Assembly (NCBI RefSeq): GCF_030867145.1
Contig: NC_134434.1
Span: 6,200,001-6,264,000 of the forward strand
Direction of reading: 5' to 3'
DNA length: 64,000 nucleotides
DNA from: Opisthocomus hoazin
Lineage: Eukaryota; Chordata; Aves; Opisthocomiformes; Opisthocomidae
Position 1 is the first letter of the stretch; every line of letters starts with the position of its first letter. The notes under the pieces were generated by a model that saw nothing but the letters and a program-made list of their open reading frames with translations, was not told where the DNA came from and did not search any database. This document shows positions 13,466-26,566 of this stretch, one piece after another. The translations under genes and the position numbers were made by a program.

Positions 13466-13707
13466 ATGAAGAGGTCAGGGGCAACGGGCACAAAATGAAG
13501 CTGAGGAAGACCTTCTTCACTCTGAGGGTGATGGAGCCCTGGCTGCCCAGGGAGGTTGTGGAGTCTCCTTCTCTGGAGATATTCCAGACCCGCCTGGACG
13601 CGGTGCTGTGCAGCCTGCTCTGGGTGACCCTGCTTGGGCAGGAGGTTGGGTTGGGTGACCCACAGAGGGCCCTTCCAACCCCTACTGCTCTGTGATTCTG
13701 TGATTAC
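13466..13707 (+). mobile_element. CR1 LINE 3' fragment
   Basis: Contains the CR1 3' body and ends in tgctctgtgattctgtgatt. Same subfamily as the copies at 1.9 and 5.6 kb, in the opposite orientation. Confidence 0.9.
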
Positions 13708-16700
13708 AGACCCCCCATTACAAGATTTTCTTTCAGTGAAACACTGACCTACAGCACGTCTGCTAGACATGCTGCATTCCAAGAAAATTATTCTCTGTAT
13801 TTCACTAGAACAGGCGATTTTGACATACATTGCCATTGTTGGTAAACCATATACCACACCTCTTAGCCCATGCCCAGCTTGTAACGTAAAAGAGGTAATT
13901 TCTTCCCAGAAAAGAGTTCCTTCTCTCCCAACTTTCCCTTCTCGGTTTTACATATCAAAAATTAACTGAATCAATTAGCAGTGACTTAATGGGGTCCCAA
14001 GAGACCAGGGACCAAGCATCTCCTTTGGCTGCTTGTTGCGGCCCTTTGAGTGTGGGAGCACAAGGACAGGGCAAGCACCTACTGCTATGTCCTCAGCACG
14101 GGGAGGATCGGGGGTCCCCAAGCTGGAGGGACTTTAGCAGCTCCCCATGGGTGGCTTTTTCTTGTATGAATTCGTCCAGGTGCATTTGAAAGCCAGCTCA
14201 AATTTTAGCTTTCACAGCACCCTCATGGAAGCAGCTGACTTTCTGTCATGCCCTCCAATCTCAGGCTGGAAGAGTCAGTGCAGGACATGGAGGGCATGGG
14301 GGGGACACGATGCTGCTGCTCACTATGTCCCCCTCTGTTTATCCCTGTAACTGCTACAGCCAATCTTCGAGAAAAGCCCCAGGATGGTAGATAGATGTTC
14401 CACAAATGCAAGAAATCAGATGTAGAAGATGTTGTGCAATGATTTGCTCACCGGAACGCATTTCTCGCTTCTCAGTCCCTTGTGAGAGGCAATTACAAAT
14501 CCCCATGTGAGATGCGGTGTAGCTCTGCTACAGAATGTTGGCAGGAGTATGCTGTCTTATCCTGAAACAGAAAAAAACATAACAGTTTCAAGGCCAGTTA
14601 TTTTTCAAATTAAAGGAAAAAAAACCCAAAAAATTTGTTTCTTTTTGTTCCTTCTAAATTCCTATGTGGCATCCTGAAAACCCTTTAGAGGATTTGCATT
14701 TAGAACATGAAATGGATTTCTCACAGTGAGGCCAAAGAAAACCAAAGTGCGTGGGTGGAGGAAGCTGTGGCCCCATGCCAGCAGCCAGCGCCAGCAAGGA
14801 GATGTCCTCAGCTGCCTGAGGTGAGGCCGAGCACGCCCTCAAATCCTCTTCACATCCTGCGGCACTTGCTTTAAAGATAGATAATAGATGTTTGCTGGAA
14901 CTGGGAACACAGGGAACATTTCCAGTAGCCCCGTGCAGACCTTGCCTCTTAGTCCATCTGTGGACACCGTATTTAAACAACTGAAGAAACCCAAAAAAGA
15001 CCATTTACAGCTCAATCCCGACAGTACTACCTCCCTTCACGGCAGTGAATTGCTGCCATCGATTACCTCCACGGAGGCTTGCTGAGCCTGATCTGTGGTT
15101 GTTGGAGGCTGGGATCCCTCTGGGGTCTGGGGCAGGCTAACTGTGGGCAAAACCAGCTTCATTCAAATGCCTGGATGGGAAAGAAGATGTCTTAGGTCAT
15201 CTTGGTGGGTTTTGCGGTGGAGGAGCTGATGGCTGGGCCAGTTCCCAGCTCTCTAGGCTTTGGGATGTGGAGTGAGAAGACTACTGCAAAGAAGGAGGTT
15301 GCTCAAAGCGAGGGTCAGGCTGGTGTGGCCACCTGCAAGAGAGCTGATTATAGGCATCATAGGTTCCTACAGCTGCATCCGTTTACCTGGAGAGACGAGA
15401 TTGTTGATGGTAGTGACAATTCTTCCAGCAAACCCATGGTGTTTTACTGCCACAACAAGACAGAAGGACCTGTTCCAGCTTGCCTCAAATCCATGGGAAG
15501 GTTTGGCCTTCAGCATCTGGGCTCCCGCTGACATCCATCAACCATCTCTGACCCATCCCAAGACCTCCCCAGGGACATTAATTACTGGACTAGATGACTT
15601 CTGATATTTTCAAATAGCCAAAATTCATTCGGCAGAGCATAAGACCCTGCAGGAAGGATGTATTCGGTCCCCACGCCGGTGGCATCCACCAAGACCACAG
15701 ACACGCAGGCGTGTTTCTAACTCAGCTGCTGCACAGCCCATGTCCTTCCTTACCTGTGCATAGAAAACCATCTGATGTCTGTGCCAGGATGAAGATGCAC
15801 AGGGATGAACTGGACACCTCCACTTTGCCTAGAACACAAGTTCATGAACTTCTGTTATCATTCAGGCATGATCTAATTGAAACATCGTGACTTACACAAT
15901 CATCTCTTTCTCTGCCTCTTTCTTCCACTCTTAAAACATTTCCTGCTTTTTCCAGCTGGACAAGCTGTCCTTCTGCCTGCTTTGAAGTAAATATTTTGTT
16001 GGGCTTGGCTGCTGTCACAGCCACACATAGTCTTCTGCCTGATATTTTATCCATCTGCTGCTAAAGCACTGGAGAATATTTTGAGCTGAGAGTCTCAAAA
16101 GGGTTTTGAGGTTCTGAGTAGAATTAAGGAGTACTGGTGCAAGAGAAAAAATCTTCTCAGCTTTCACATGCATAGTAATTCCAGTTGAAATGCCTTAAAG
16201 ATTAAATACTCTGAGTGATGCTTGTCATGACATCGTGGTACTCTTGCTGCAAACTGGAGAGCGTACACTGGTTCACATTAGCCGAGGACCTGACACACCC
16301 TGCTCACCCCTCCGCGGTTCACATGCTGAGATGTAATCCAACACTGATTTCCTCTTCTGTCTCAAGCGAATGGAAAAAGAGAACTGGATTTCCATGGCTT
16401 CAAGGTTGCCAACATCTGCCTTGCCTCATTTCTTCTGCTTGAAGAACATCTGCCTGTGCTCTGGGACAGCCACACGTGGCCCGTTGTGTTGCATGGGAAT
16501 GGGCTGCGCTCGCTGTGACAAAGCCTCTTGTGGGTTTGCTGGCCGGAGCTCGCTGCCCTCGCAGCGTTGCCGCGAGCTGGGCACGGGAGACCGCCTGCTC
16601 GTGGTGCTTTTCTTCTGGAGCAGACACTGATAACTTGCTGTTTGATGCTGGTTCTCTCTCCTATATTTTTTTCCAGGGCTCCTCTGAAGAAAGGATGGGT

Positions 16701-19700
16701 TTAGATCAGTTGAGCTACAAGATCTGGAGGTACCTGCCTGGGAAAAAGCGTATGTGTGCGCGGCACTGCTGCTGTGAAGGGGGGATGCAGGAGGGGCTGC
16801 GAGGAGCTGCACAGGGCTGGGGCACATGGACTTGACCCCGCGGGATGTCTGCATGGTGGGACACCATAGCCCTGCTACAGGTTTCCTGCAGGACACCAGC
16901 TCTTTGCTTAACATCGCTGAGCTCTGCCCTCCTCCTACTCTGCAGAAGTTTGTCTCATAGCTATTTTGAAGCTTGCATCACTGCTTTTTTGTGAAGTTCC
17001 TTGAAATTCTCAGAAATACCACTTTTTGTTCTTGTTGCTGACTTGCCCTTAAGGGGAGTTTCTTAAGTAGCATTTGAACTAGGCAACATTCATATCTGTA
17101 TCACAGCTGCGCGAGGAAAAGGAGATCTAGAAAGCCCTGTCATTCCAGTCCGGATGCCTTTAAAGTCCCTCTTTTCTCCCTGGAACACTGCAGGGTGAAA
17201 AGCTGTCCCCGAGCTCCCAACCCTCAAGCACACATGTGCCTTTTTGTCCCCAGTCTCCAGCACTCAAAAACTACCATCTGGCACCGTTTTTCTCACCCAA
17301 GCTGAAAGATGTGGGCTGCTCCGTGTTGTTGCTCGGGGATGCCCCTTTGGGACAGGGTGCTTGGGGACCAGTGCTGGAGGCAGCTGGTGGTCAATGGCCC
17401 TTTGTGTGCTTTGTTGCTTTGCTCCATAAAGAGGGCATTCTTAAACCTAGTAAATAAGAATCTCCCTGTTAATAAGACTAAATTATTGCATAAGTTACTT
17501 CAGGGAACGTGCAGCATCCACAGCAGGTGCCTCACCTGCTTTGTGCTGGGACGATGGATGCATCCTGCAGCTCGGCCAACACGCTCTGGTTCAGGTTTAT
17601 CAGCAAAGACACTGTGTGCATGGAGGGCTTGTGCTGTGCTGGAAAACAAGGAGAATAATCAAAATCTTCGGCCAGTTTCGGAGCTGGTTTGTGTGCAGGG
17701 TGCTTTCCGATGGGCTGCTGTCAGCCCTGGCTCTCAAAGAGCAGGTAGAGCGATTGCAGCTGCGGGGCAATGCTTTGCCCCCACAGCCCTTCAGCTTGGG
17801 GCAGGGGAAAGAGGGAGGCGGAGGTGACCTCTGAAGGAAATATTTAAGAAGCCAGTTCATTTCCAGGAAATCTCTCTCTTGTTCCTTTTTTTTTTTTTTA
17901 ATAGAAAAGCTAAGTCCCCATGAACTTTTTGAGAACTTTTGTTCATTCCCTTTTGCCAGCTAAGCTCTGCTTTGTGCTGGTGACAGAAGCCCTTTCTCCA
18001 AGCACTGGCCACAGGCCAGGACCTGGAAATCTTGACTGTGTGCCGGCAATGTCACAAGCCTGATCCCCTTTCCCTCCAGGCTGATGCAAAACCCAGCTCC
18101 AACCAGCTCACCTTTTGGGGGACTCTCTGTGGTCTTCTTCCATCTCCTCCTTGTGCAGGAGATGATGGAGCCGGCTCTGCTTGCTTCATTTTCCATGGAA
18201 ACAGAAAGCACCAAATATCATGGAGAATAATCTGCCAAACTCGTGACAGCAGCGGGTGAAGTGGGTTGGTGGTAGTTACTCAGAAGAAACAACTGTGCAA
18301 GGGGTGTTGGAGGCCATAGCCAAGGCAGGAGATGCTCTTCACCCCAGGCAAAGAAATGCAGTTGCCACGAGAAGATTTCACACCTCAGTCCTGCTCTCTG
18401 CTTTCTTGTCTTCCCTGCATCCCAGTGCACTCCTCTTCCCTTCTTCAGCTCCCAGAGATGCTCTTGCTGGGACAGGATTAATTTGCTGGGGCTTTTATTG
18501 CTGTTTGCCTCTCTACCTCATTCAAAGACCTCCGGAGGGACCCGGTGCCCTTGTTCCATGTGGTAGAAAAGACATTTCCTGGTTAAAGAAGTGAGGGTCT
18601 GTGCGTAAGAGCAGAGATATGGAGGGCAGAGGAGAGGGAACCCAGTGTATTTTACAAGCCCACTCAAACCAGCAGCCACCACAGCAGAGGGGCCCCTCTC
18701 ACCAGCAGCATCTCTAGAGGAGCCAACCACAAACCGCTGATGAAAAAAATCCAGTAGGAATGGATCATATAAACTTCCATTATACCACTGCTGCTTGTAT
18801 CCCCAGGGCACTAAATCAAACTCTTCCCTATCGCTGAGTTCCCATTTCTCGGAGCTGAGTGTATGAACAGGTGACCAAGATGTTCGGTGGTTTCACTTAC
18901 CCATCTCCCAGGGGCGAGGAGTAGAAACAGAGCTGTTGTGCAACCAGGAGGGAAGTAATCAAGATCTCTCTAAATATGTGTCCTCCAACTGCCAAAATAT
19001 GTTTTGAAGCAAGTGGGGAACATACACCAGCAGTGATTGCAATACAGCCACCAATGCAGATTAGACAAAGAGAATGGGACCAAGTATTTTCTGTGAGAGT
19101 TTCAGCCTTGGCAAACAAGCTGAGCACAGGGCTAAAGTGTGCCCAAGTTGTCAGGAGGAAAATCCTCTCTCTTATCTTTACACCAGAGAAAACAAATTCC
19201 TCCAAAGAGCTGACTAACGGAACTGCTGACAGGAAGAGCATGAAGGATTTATCAAATCAGAAATGGGAACGATGTACATAATATTTGCTTGTATTTAATA
19301 TATATTGAAACTCTCTGCAAGGCAGTCGCAGAGCACCACATGATTTCCTATATCGTGTTGCTGAGACAATTATTACTGTATGAGAAGACGAAAGACACTA
19401 AGAAGATGAGTTTCAGGTTTTGGACCTGCACTTTGAGTATCCATAATGAACCTTTAAAAATCTACTGGGTTTCAAAGAGCGTGTTTGCTCCTGGAGTCAG
19501 CACCACCAGCTCCTGTGAAGTCTGCCTGGCTCCTGACCTCAGCAACACTGTATAGCCTTCCTGGGAGATCCGAGCAACCTGATGGAGTCACCCAGAGCAA
19601 GTTAACTCCAATCTGGACCTTGGTGGTGCTGGGGCATCTGTGGACCATCGCCAGCTTTGACGTGGGGCATCTTCATTGGCCAATGGAGCAAAAAAATTGA

Positions 19701-20400
19701 AGCCATTAGGAAGTACAAGGCTAATTTTCAAAAATGTAGAGCAGCTCTGGAAGGAAGGGAGGGAGGGAGGGAGGGATGGATGCCGTGAGATGGCAGGACA
19801 GGCAGCAGCTTTGCTTTCCAGGAGGATCAGGAGGAGCTCCAGTCTGTATCCTTTCCAAAAGCTCCACTAATGCCTCGGCACCTCCAGTTTTCATGGATGG
19901 GATTTCTGTGCTGCTGCCATAACTCTTGCTGGGCTTTGTATGTTCAGTACTTTGCTGTCAAAGGTTGTGCCAGAGAAGCATGACCCCCTGTCAACGCTCT
20001 CTTTCTGCTGTCCTACCCTCTGGCAGCTCATCAGGTTCCCCTCTGCTAGCACAAACTAACAGCAGAGACCGTAACAAGCTGCTGAAAGGAAGCTGCTGTT
20101 CAGGGCTGATGGGAAACACTCAAAATTTGATTACAAAACAGAAAATACGAGTGGTGCCTGGGGGGGGAGCAGCTGGTTTCCAGCGGGAAGGGTGACAACC
20201 ACTCGCCCCAGCATGGAGGGAGGGCAGGGGTGAGCATGCTCGTTGAGCCATGCTGCTGGAGATAGTAAACATGAGAGACTACAACTGCCTGGCCAGCAGC
20301 CCTGAGCCATCTGCAGCCACCTCCATCCCCAGGGGAAGGAGTTTGAGCATGCTCAGCTGTTGCTGATGGTCCCAAGCTATGACAACAAGATGAGAGTGTA
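13708..20400. other. No supported gene
   Basis: Unique DNA with a T-run near 17,888. Frames of 100-170 codons occur, none with a family I recognise. The minus frame at 18,897-19,241 is hydrophobic, but the opposite strand is open as well. Confidence 0.5.
19751..19776. repeat. (GGGA)n simple repeat
   Basis: About six GGGA/GGAA units in a row. Confidence 0.85.
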
Positions 20401-20422
20401 GCTGTGGTTTCTATAGAGACAT

Positions 20423-20428
20423 TTTATT
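20423..20428 (-). terminator. Possible polyadenylation signal of gene B
   Basis: An AATAAA on the minus strand downstream of the gene B exons. Spacing from the preceding stop resembles that in gene A. Single hexamers are common by chance. Confidence 0.3.
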
Positions 20429-20602
20429 GGAAGGGAATAAAAATAGAGTGCAAATTTCAATGAGATGTGTTGAAACACATCGCAGGCAAATAGTTCCACA
20501 CATTGGTGGGAGACAAGCCCAGAAGTCTGGAGGCGTTTCCACATTCCCTGATGCACCCAGATCTGCTGACCAAAGCAGAGCCTCGATCCCCAGAGACAAG
20601 TT

Positions 20603-20863
20603 CTACGACACTTCTTTCTGCAAACCTTTCTGTCCTTCTGCTGCCTTCTGCTCTGCTTGATGAGCTTTTACTAGTGTGGGCACTGGTTCATCAACCAGCC
20701 ATTGGGCATGCAAGGTGGGGTAGGGCTCAGTGTAGACACCTGCAGAGTCCAGCTGAAATGCCTTCTGCATCGGAGAGGAGCCCTCTGCTGATGCTCGCTG
20801 GAAAGACAGAGCCTGTTCCTCGTCTTCCTGGTACGCTGATAATGATAGTAAATATGTGCAGTA
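20603..20863 (-). other. Open frame, possible remnant of gene B's 3' end
   Basis: An 87-codon open stretch on the minus strand ends in TAG, about 175 bases before an AATAAA. Part of it (MQKAFQLD, then PTLHAQWLVDE) weakly resembles the E38-E39 junction of gene A ([17 protein letters not shown]). The plus strand is also open here, and neither AG acceptor fits the phase of the E36 copy. It could be chance. Confidence 0.25.
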
Positions 20864-21595
20864 TCACATCAGTTGGGTTAATACTGAGTAAAGTGTAAAT
20901 GAGCATCTTTGGTCTTTAACAGTCCTCCTGCTGAAGTTGCTTCCATTCATAAGTCCCATCCAAAGTCAGATCAAAATTATCCGTTTCCTGCTTTCAGGAG
21001 AGTTCCAGAAACAGCTGAAATATTGGCAAGAAAAAGCTCTGATTCTTTCTCGGACATTCACTAGACACTGTGATGCACCTTTACAGGAGGTACAGCTCTG
21101 CAGCTCTTAGAAGAGGTATGTGAAGTAGCTTCATGTGGAGAGCACATAAGCAGTAGCTGAGACTCCCGTGTGCTTCAGCATAACCTGCTAAGAGGCACCA
21201 GCTCCCCACAGGTGTATCCACAGAGTAGGTTTTACCTAGCAGTTGATTGACATCAGCACTCCTCATCTTAGCCACCGGCCTTGTACAAGCAGCAATAACC
21301 TGCTGCTTCAGGAGCAACCGTGGAGGCTGGGCATGGGCATCTGCCAAGGGCGTCAATCCCTAGGTCATGCGGTGTGCCTGTCCTGGGTGAGTGGAGTCAG
21401 GGACCAACGCTTTGCCTAGGTTTGTTCCCACCGTGCTAAATCCCAGCAGTGAAAAAACCCAAACAGACCCCCATATAGACATTCTGAGCTGTTTATCCCT
21501 CTCCAACTGAGATCCTGCGTCTGGCCATCACATTGGCACATTTTTAGGGATGAGGTGGTGTTGGAACCACCGTACATCCCATGTTTTATAGTTAC

Positions 21596-21736
21596 CACTC
21601 CTGACGTGCTGCACTTGGGAAAATCCTCAAGATCTCAGCATGGAGAAGATCAGCGCGCTCTTGATGCTTGACCTTAATTTCCAGTAGATAACCTTTCCCA
21701 AACATGTTCTTCAGGTACTGAATGGAGCCAATGCAC
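21596..21736 (-). pseudogene. Gene B E36-like exon (C-terminal domain)
   Basis: Encodes [20 protein letters not shown], then [17 protein letters not shown]. It is 141 bases with clear splice sites. It is the last gene B exon I can place with confidence. Confidence 0.88.
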
Positions 21737-21950
21737 CTGCAGGGAAGGGAGGGAAAAATAGAGATGTTGGTGTGAAACCATTGGTGCCCAACTGTCTGCT
21801 CCTTCCCACGCTGTACTGCTGGCAAAACCATGGGGAGCACTTCATACGGCCCATGGTGATGGGCTCAGGTTGGTGAGGCTGGAGGAGAAGCCTCTGTTGC
21901 TGTACGGACTCTTCCCAGCTCAGCCATGTGCCGGCAGTGCTGCTGCCCAC

Positions 21951-22070
21951 CGTATCTGCCAGGACACCATAATGGCCACGTGGTTGCACACCGCCTCTGC
22001 CTCCTCCATGTAGTGCATCTTCAGGATGGCTCCCGTCTGCTTGGTTTTCAAGGCAGCATGAATCATCTTC
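21951..22070 (-). pseudogene. Gene B E35-like exon (NBD2 H-loop)
   Basis: Encodes KMIHAALKTKQTGAILKMHY, then MEEAEAVCNHVAIMVSWQI. The H-loop His is kept, but the conserved CDR is CNH. It is 120 bases. The E33 and E34 copies are missing upstream. Confidence 0.86.
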
Positions 22071-23034
22071 CTGAGGAACAGAGCAGGAGTTACAAAAAAA
22101 AATCTAACAAACCCTAGGAGTATCAGACTATTTTTCTATACCGTTGTGCCTCCAAATGTCTCTGCCCTAAAACAAGTATAAAAACTTTACAAATAGCAAC
22201 TTTAGACCAATGTGCACAGAGTAATACTTTGTAATAATGACAAAAAGAAATATATTTGACTCAGGCCCATTATGGACACAGCTAGGTCCCTCCACTCACA
22301 GAGGGGGTTTTTCATTTGTGCTACGAGCATTGCAGTGCTCATTGTAGGTAAAACAAAACACATCTTTCTGGTTATCCCAGCAGATATTTTTTTTTTTTTT
22401 TTAAATAGTCTTGAAGCTGCAGAGCATTCACTATTCTGTGGGGAAAGGGAACAAATGAAAAAAAAAAGAACACTGTTGTTATTCCCAACTCAATACTCTC
22501 ATCAAGCATTCCAAAAACAGTAAGAAAAAGGAACTTTCTTCCCCTCACTCTTGACTCCTGCTTGTTTTCATTAAACATTTATTGTGTTATTGAAATACAA
22601 GTGAATATTTGAAGCAAAGTGTAGTGAATAAGCCACAAGCTCTTTTCTAAACCCGTCATTAGTGTCAACAGCATTATAAATCCATTCCACCTTGCCAGTG
22701 TCAGCTGTGCAGACAGTACTGAAGCTCCCTTTCTTGTAGTGCCAAAATGTAACGTCAAACATTTTAGAAATGGTTCCTAAAGATAACATACTTAAAAGGA
22801 CATTAGTGGTAAATTTATCCCCACTAAATGCACTTAGGCAAATTGGAGATTTTCTTAACCCACTCACTTAATCATGGCATTTAGCACAAAACCTCTTTTG
22901 CAACTCCATTTCCTGAGTTTCTTTCAAGGTTGCCTCTGGCTCACAGTGAATTTTGACTTTCTGGTCCCCACCCCATGCCCTAGGACTAGGTGATAAAACA
23001 TTGAACAACCCTTGGAAACACCCTCCATCCGTAC

Positions 23035-23213
23035 CTGTTGACAGCAGCAGCCGTATCCTCCTTGCACACCCCTTTCATGGTCACATAGACCTGCAGGTGC
23101 TCGTGCACAGTGAGGTCCGGCCAGAGCGAGTCCTCCTGCGGGCAGTACCTCAGGAAGGCGGGTGTGTGGTCCTGGAGGTGGAAGGTTGCTCCATCTCCCC
23201 TCTTCATCAGCAC
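23035..23213 (-). pseudogene. Gene B E32-like exon (NBD2 Q-loop)
   Basis: Encodes VLMKRGDGATFHLQ, then [20 protein letters not shown] and CKEDTAAAVNR. It is 179 bases, as in gene A. Confidence 0.88.
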
Positions 23214-23583
23214 CTGCACAACCAGGCTGATTGTTTTGCTCTCACACATCCTTGCTCAGATACAAGAATGTGGTTCAGAGGAAGACTATGGGCTTCATTG
23301 GGATTTAGGTGAGGAAACCCAAAGAGCAAGGGAGTGATTTTGCAGCCCTCATTTACGTGTTTTCTAAACATGTCCAATTAGGGTAGACACAAATGCTTGT
23401 CCAAATTAGAAGTAGCTTACAATGTTTTTGATTAATACATTATTTAATTTAATAGCGCAATGCATTCAGTTAGAACTTTGTTCTCTAGTAGTGCTTTGAA
23501 AAAAGTTATGGCTTAGTCTAGGTGAAAGGTTTGCACTTGCACTTATGTCATGGATCTTTCCCTTTTCTCCAGATGCCTCCTAC

Positions 23584-23675
23584 CTTCCCAGCAGTCAGTG
23601 TTGTCTCTCCAGTAACCATTTTGATAGCTGTGCTTCTACCAGCTCCGTTGGGCCCCAGAAGTCCTAATACTTCTC
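23584..23675 (-). pseudogene. Gene B E31-like exon (NBD2 Walker A, K to R)
   Basis: Encodes [20 protein letters not shown], then [10 protein letters not shown]. The Walker A lysine codon is AGA (Arg) at 23,635-23,637. It is 92 bases, otherwise as in gene A. Confidence 0.9.
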
Positions 23676-24129
23676 CTGGAATCAATACACATGATTTCTT
23701 AGTAATACTTCCCATTCAACAAGTATATCAGGCACAGTCCCACCAAAGAAAAATATAAAAGACCATGCTAATATCAAAGATCATACAAAAGTGAACAGGA
23801 TAAATATATGCTCTGAGAGCCCATAATGTTTCAAATCTCACTGAAGCTGCATTGCTCCCAGGTGTCTCAGAAGCCACTGCTGCAGTGGATCCTGGAGAGA
23901 GGGGGCTACGTTGTTTTAGATAATGGAGAGTCAAAGGTAACTAATGGGATGCATTCATGTCATGTTGTTCATTAACACATCAACCACAGACCGGTCATGC
24001 CTTAACCACAGGGCAAATAGATTTGACCTTTATGTCCCTGTTTAGATGACTGAGAATCCATAGAGAATTAACTCTCTGGGTATGATCGGAGGCCCAAAAC
24101 AGGTCTACAAGAACAGATCCAATTCTCAC

Positions 24130-24244
24130 CTTTTTTAACACAGAAGGAAACATTTTTGGTGGCTATTTTCTTCTTCTTCTTAAAAACTGAACCAGCTTGC
24201 TTTATTTTATATTCCTTGCAAAGATTGCTGACAATGACTGATTT
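24130..24244 (-). pseudogene. Gene B E30-like exon (NBD2 entry)
   Basis: Encodes KSVIVSNLCKEYKIKQAG, then KKKKKIATKNVSFCVKKG. It is 115 bases, one codon shorter than in gene A, with a consensus gtgaga donor. Confidence 0.86.
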
Positions 24245-25157
24245 CTGAAAGCAAGGAGGAAGAAGAAAGATTAGTCTACTACACTGGATAGCATTAATCC
24301 TTCAATAATATCTTTCCATTTAAAAAGGCAGAAAACCTTCTAAAGCTCTTTGAGTTTGTTTTATAGTTCACTGAGAATATGAGGTGCAACAGGACACTTC
24401 AGCGTCCACAATCCTCTCAACAGCTTTCTTCTCTATCCTGATGGGACCTGCACTGTACATTCAGGAGTTTGATTTTCCCAGTGAGAATGATACAGCCAGA
24501 GAACTGACCTGCATTTATTGATAATTGGTGGTTTGGTTTTTACCAATGGACTTCTTACTGGTAGAAAATAAATCGAGAAAGACAACACTCAGTCGTACCT
24601 CCCCCTGACTCAGCGTCGCTATGGCAAAAGAAAGGTGGGTTTACAGGTACAGACAGCCCGATATGTCTTCCCATTAAAATCTGGTGCTTTACTGAGACCT
24701 TAAACAGATTTTAAAACTATTTTCTAACACCTTCTGGCTGCCAGGCGCTGACACTTACACTACTCTACTGGAAGTAGAGCATTAACTTGACTCCACATTA
24801 GTGAGCCCTTACTGGAGTATGGTGCCTGGTTTGAGGATCTCACGATCTGAAAATGAAGAAATTGTTTTGGTAGAGGTCTGGATTTGGGGCAGGGAAAGAA
24901 CTGAGTCCCTTCTAATCCCGTCTGCTGCAATATCCTTTTTCACATTGCACCAGGATCTCACCAGCTGCTGAAGCCAAAGTAGGTTTCATTTACAACCCCT
25001 TAAAAATGACAATTTCCTTGCTCTTCTGTCACTAAAACTCTCATCGTCCCTTGGTTCCTCTCCATCCTACAACTATCTGCTCTTTCCACTTCTTTTCCTT
25101 TGCAACAGCAAGAAGCCCCAGAATAGGAAAGGACGCGGAAAGGTTCATTTCCCTCAC

Positions 25158-25324
25158 CCGTGTCGTTGTGGACCAGGAGGCTGGTTGTCTCTGAGCTAGC
25201 CCTCTTCCCCAGGGGCAAGAGGTACCGTGCAGATGAGAGCTCCCAAGTACTCCCACTCTGCCAGGCAGCAACCAGGGACAGCTGCAAAACCAGAGGAAGC
25301 AGAAAAACCACATAGGGCAGCAAA
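25158..25324 (-). pseudogene. Gene B E20-like exon (TM8)
   Basis: Encodes LLPYVVFLLPLVLQLSLVAA, then STWELSSARYLLPLGKR and LLVHNDTG. It is 167 bases, as in gene A E20. It ends in phase 1, while the next surviving exon starts in phase 0. Confidence 0.85.
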
Positions 25325-26103
25325 CTACATCAGGAAAGAGATGAATAAACACGCTGAAAACAGATATTCAGCAGAATGCGTTTGTGTATTGGGAATGGTA
25401 CACTATATTCAGATTACTCAACACTTCTTCTGTTAAGAAATTTTGGCGTTTTTATTTTCAGAAGTCTCAAACCTTGATCCTTCATAAAGGCCCTCAAAAT
25501 TTAGCAGAGAGACAACCTCAGATTGGGAGTGCTCAACTTTTTAGGGCCATGAAATGCTTTTCAGACTTCCTTAAGATACAAGTTTTTCATAAATCAGCAC
25601 CTCATTTCTTTTTCTTGTGCTCCAGGAAATGCCAGCATGCCAGACTGAAAACCAATGGGGCCAAATGAGTTCAGACACTGGAAACATGAGAGAAGTTTAA
25701 AAAAATTGAAGAGGAAGTCTGAAAGTAGTGTTTTTCTCTCCTCTCTCTGTACACACTAGCTTATTTTGAAACTTCCTCCTCCCTCTGAAATAAAAGTGTT
25801 TCTAAAAGATTCTTTTCTTCAGAAAGAAAATGGGTTTCCTTTGCATAAATCACTCAGCATAGAAATGAAAATGCATGAAAGGGAAATTTTCTGTTACTGG
25901 CATTGGAAAGGAAGAAGCACTCCTCTCCTCTGAGTGCAGATTTCCAAGATCATTCGTAGCCAAGAGCTGATATCAATTAATCCAAACACTCATCCAAATA
26001 GGGGTGAGAAAATTGTCCCCCGCTGCTGTGACTGTGTCCAGTTCCAGCTCTGCAAGAGAAAAATCACTTTGGTACATAAATTGACTACAGGTTTTTCACC
26101 GAC

Positions 26104-26275
26104 CTCTTCAGTTTTAAGAAGCGCACCCGTGCCATGGCAGAGACCTGCTGCCTCCAGAGAGCCAAGCCGTCGACTGCCACTTTCCTGGTGTCCGAGAGCA
26201 ACAGGGAGCCCAGCTCCATCTCATCTGGGCATTGTGGTCCTGCTTCTGCCCACTCCTCCCCAAAGACGCGCTCAT
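26104..26275 (-). pseudogene. Gene B E19-like exon
   Basis: Encodes a long acidic linker, then DGLALWRQQVSAMARVRFLK. The only phase-fitting donor (GAG|gtcggt) falls just after LKLK, so the HEGKFLR segment of gene A is absent. It is 172 bases. Confidence 0.75.
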
Positions 26276-26446
26276 CTGCAGAGAGTTTTGCACGTGCACA
26301 TTGATGTCTGAGACCAGCTTCTACATTGCAATGTTTGAAAAATTAAGAGCCACCTAATAATCAACTGTTTGAGACACGCCCAGGGGTTATTGCAAAGTAG
26401 CCATTTGCTTTGGCTGCGGATTGTATATTTGCAGCCACTATTGTAC

Positions 26447-26566
26447 CTTCTAGATCCACTGTGGCTTCTTCTTCCAGTCTTAGGAAGTCATCCTCCAGGG
26501 TTGTCATGCTAACTCCGTAATGGATAATTCCCTGGTTGGAGAAGCTGTTGAGGCCACTGAACAGAT
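26447..26566 (-). pseudogene. Gene B E18-like exon
   Basis: Encodes DLFSGLNSFSNQGIIHYGVS, then MTTLEDDFLRLEEEATVDLE. It is 120 bases and closer than gene A to the human GVSMTTL block. Confidence 0.88.

Noticed and set aside
22571-22867. A 98-codon minus frame between gene B exons, ending at an AATAAA
   Set aside because: It looks neither like ABCA nor like any family I can name, and it sits where E33-E34 would be expected. Not enough to call an exon or retrocopy.
26104-26275. A stop codon in the gene B E19 copy
   Set aside because: The TAG lies beyond a usable, phase-fitting GT donor after LKLK, so the exon itself can be read as open.
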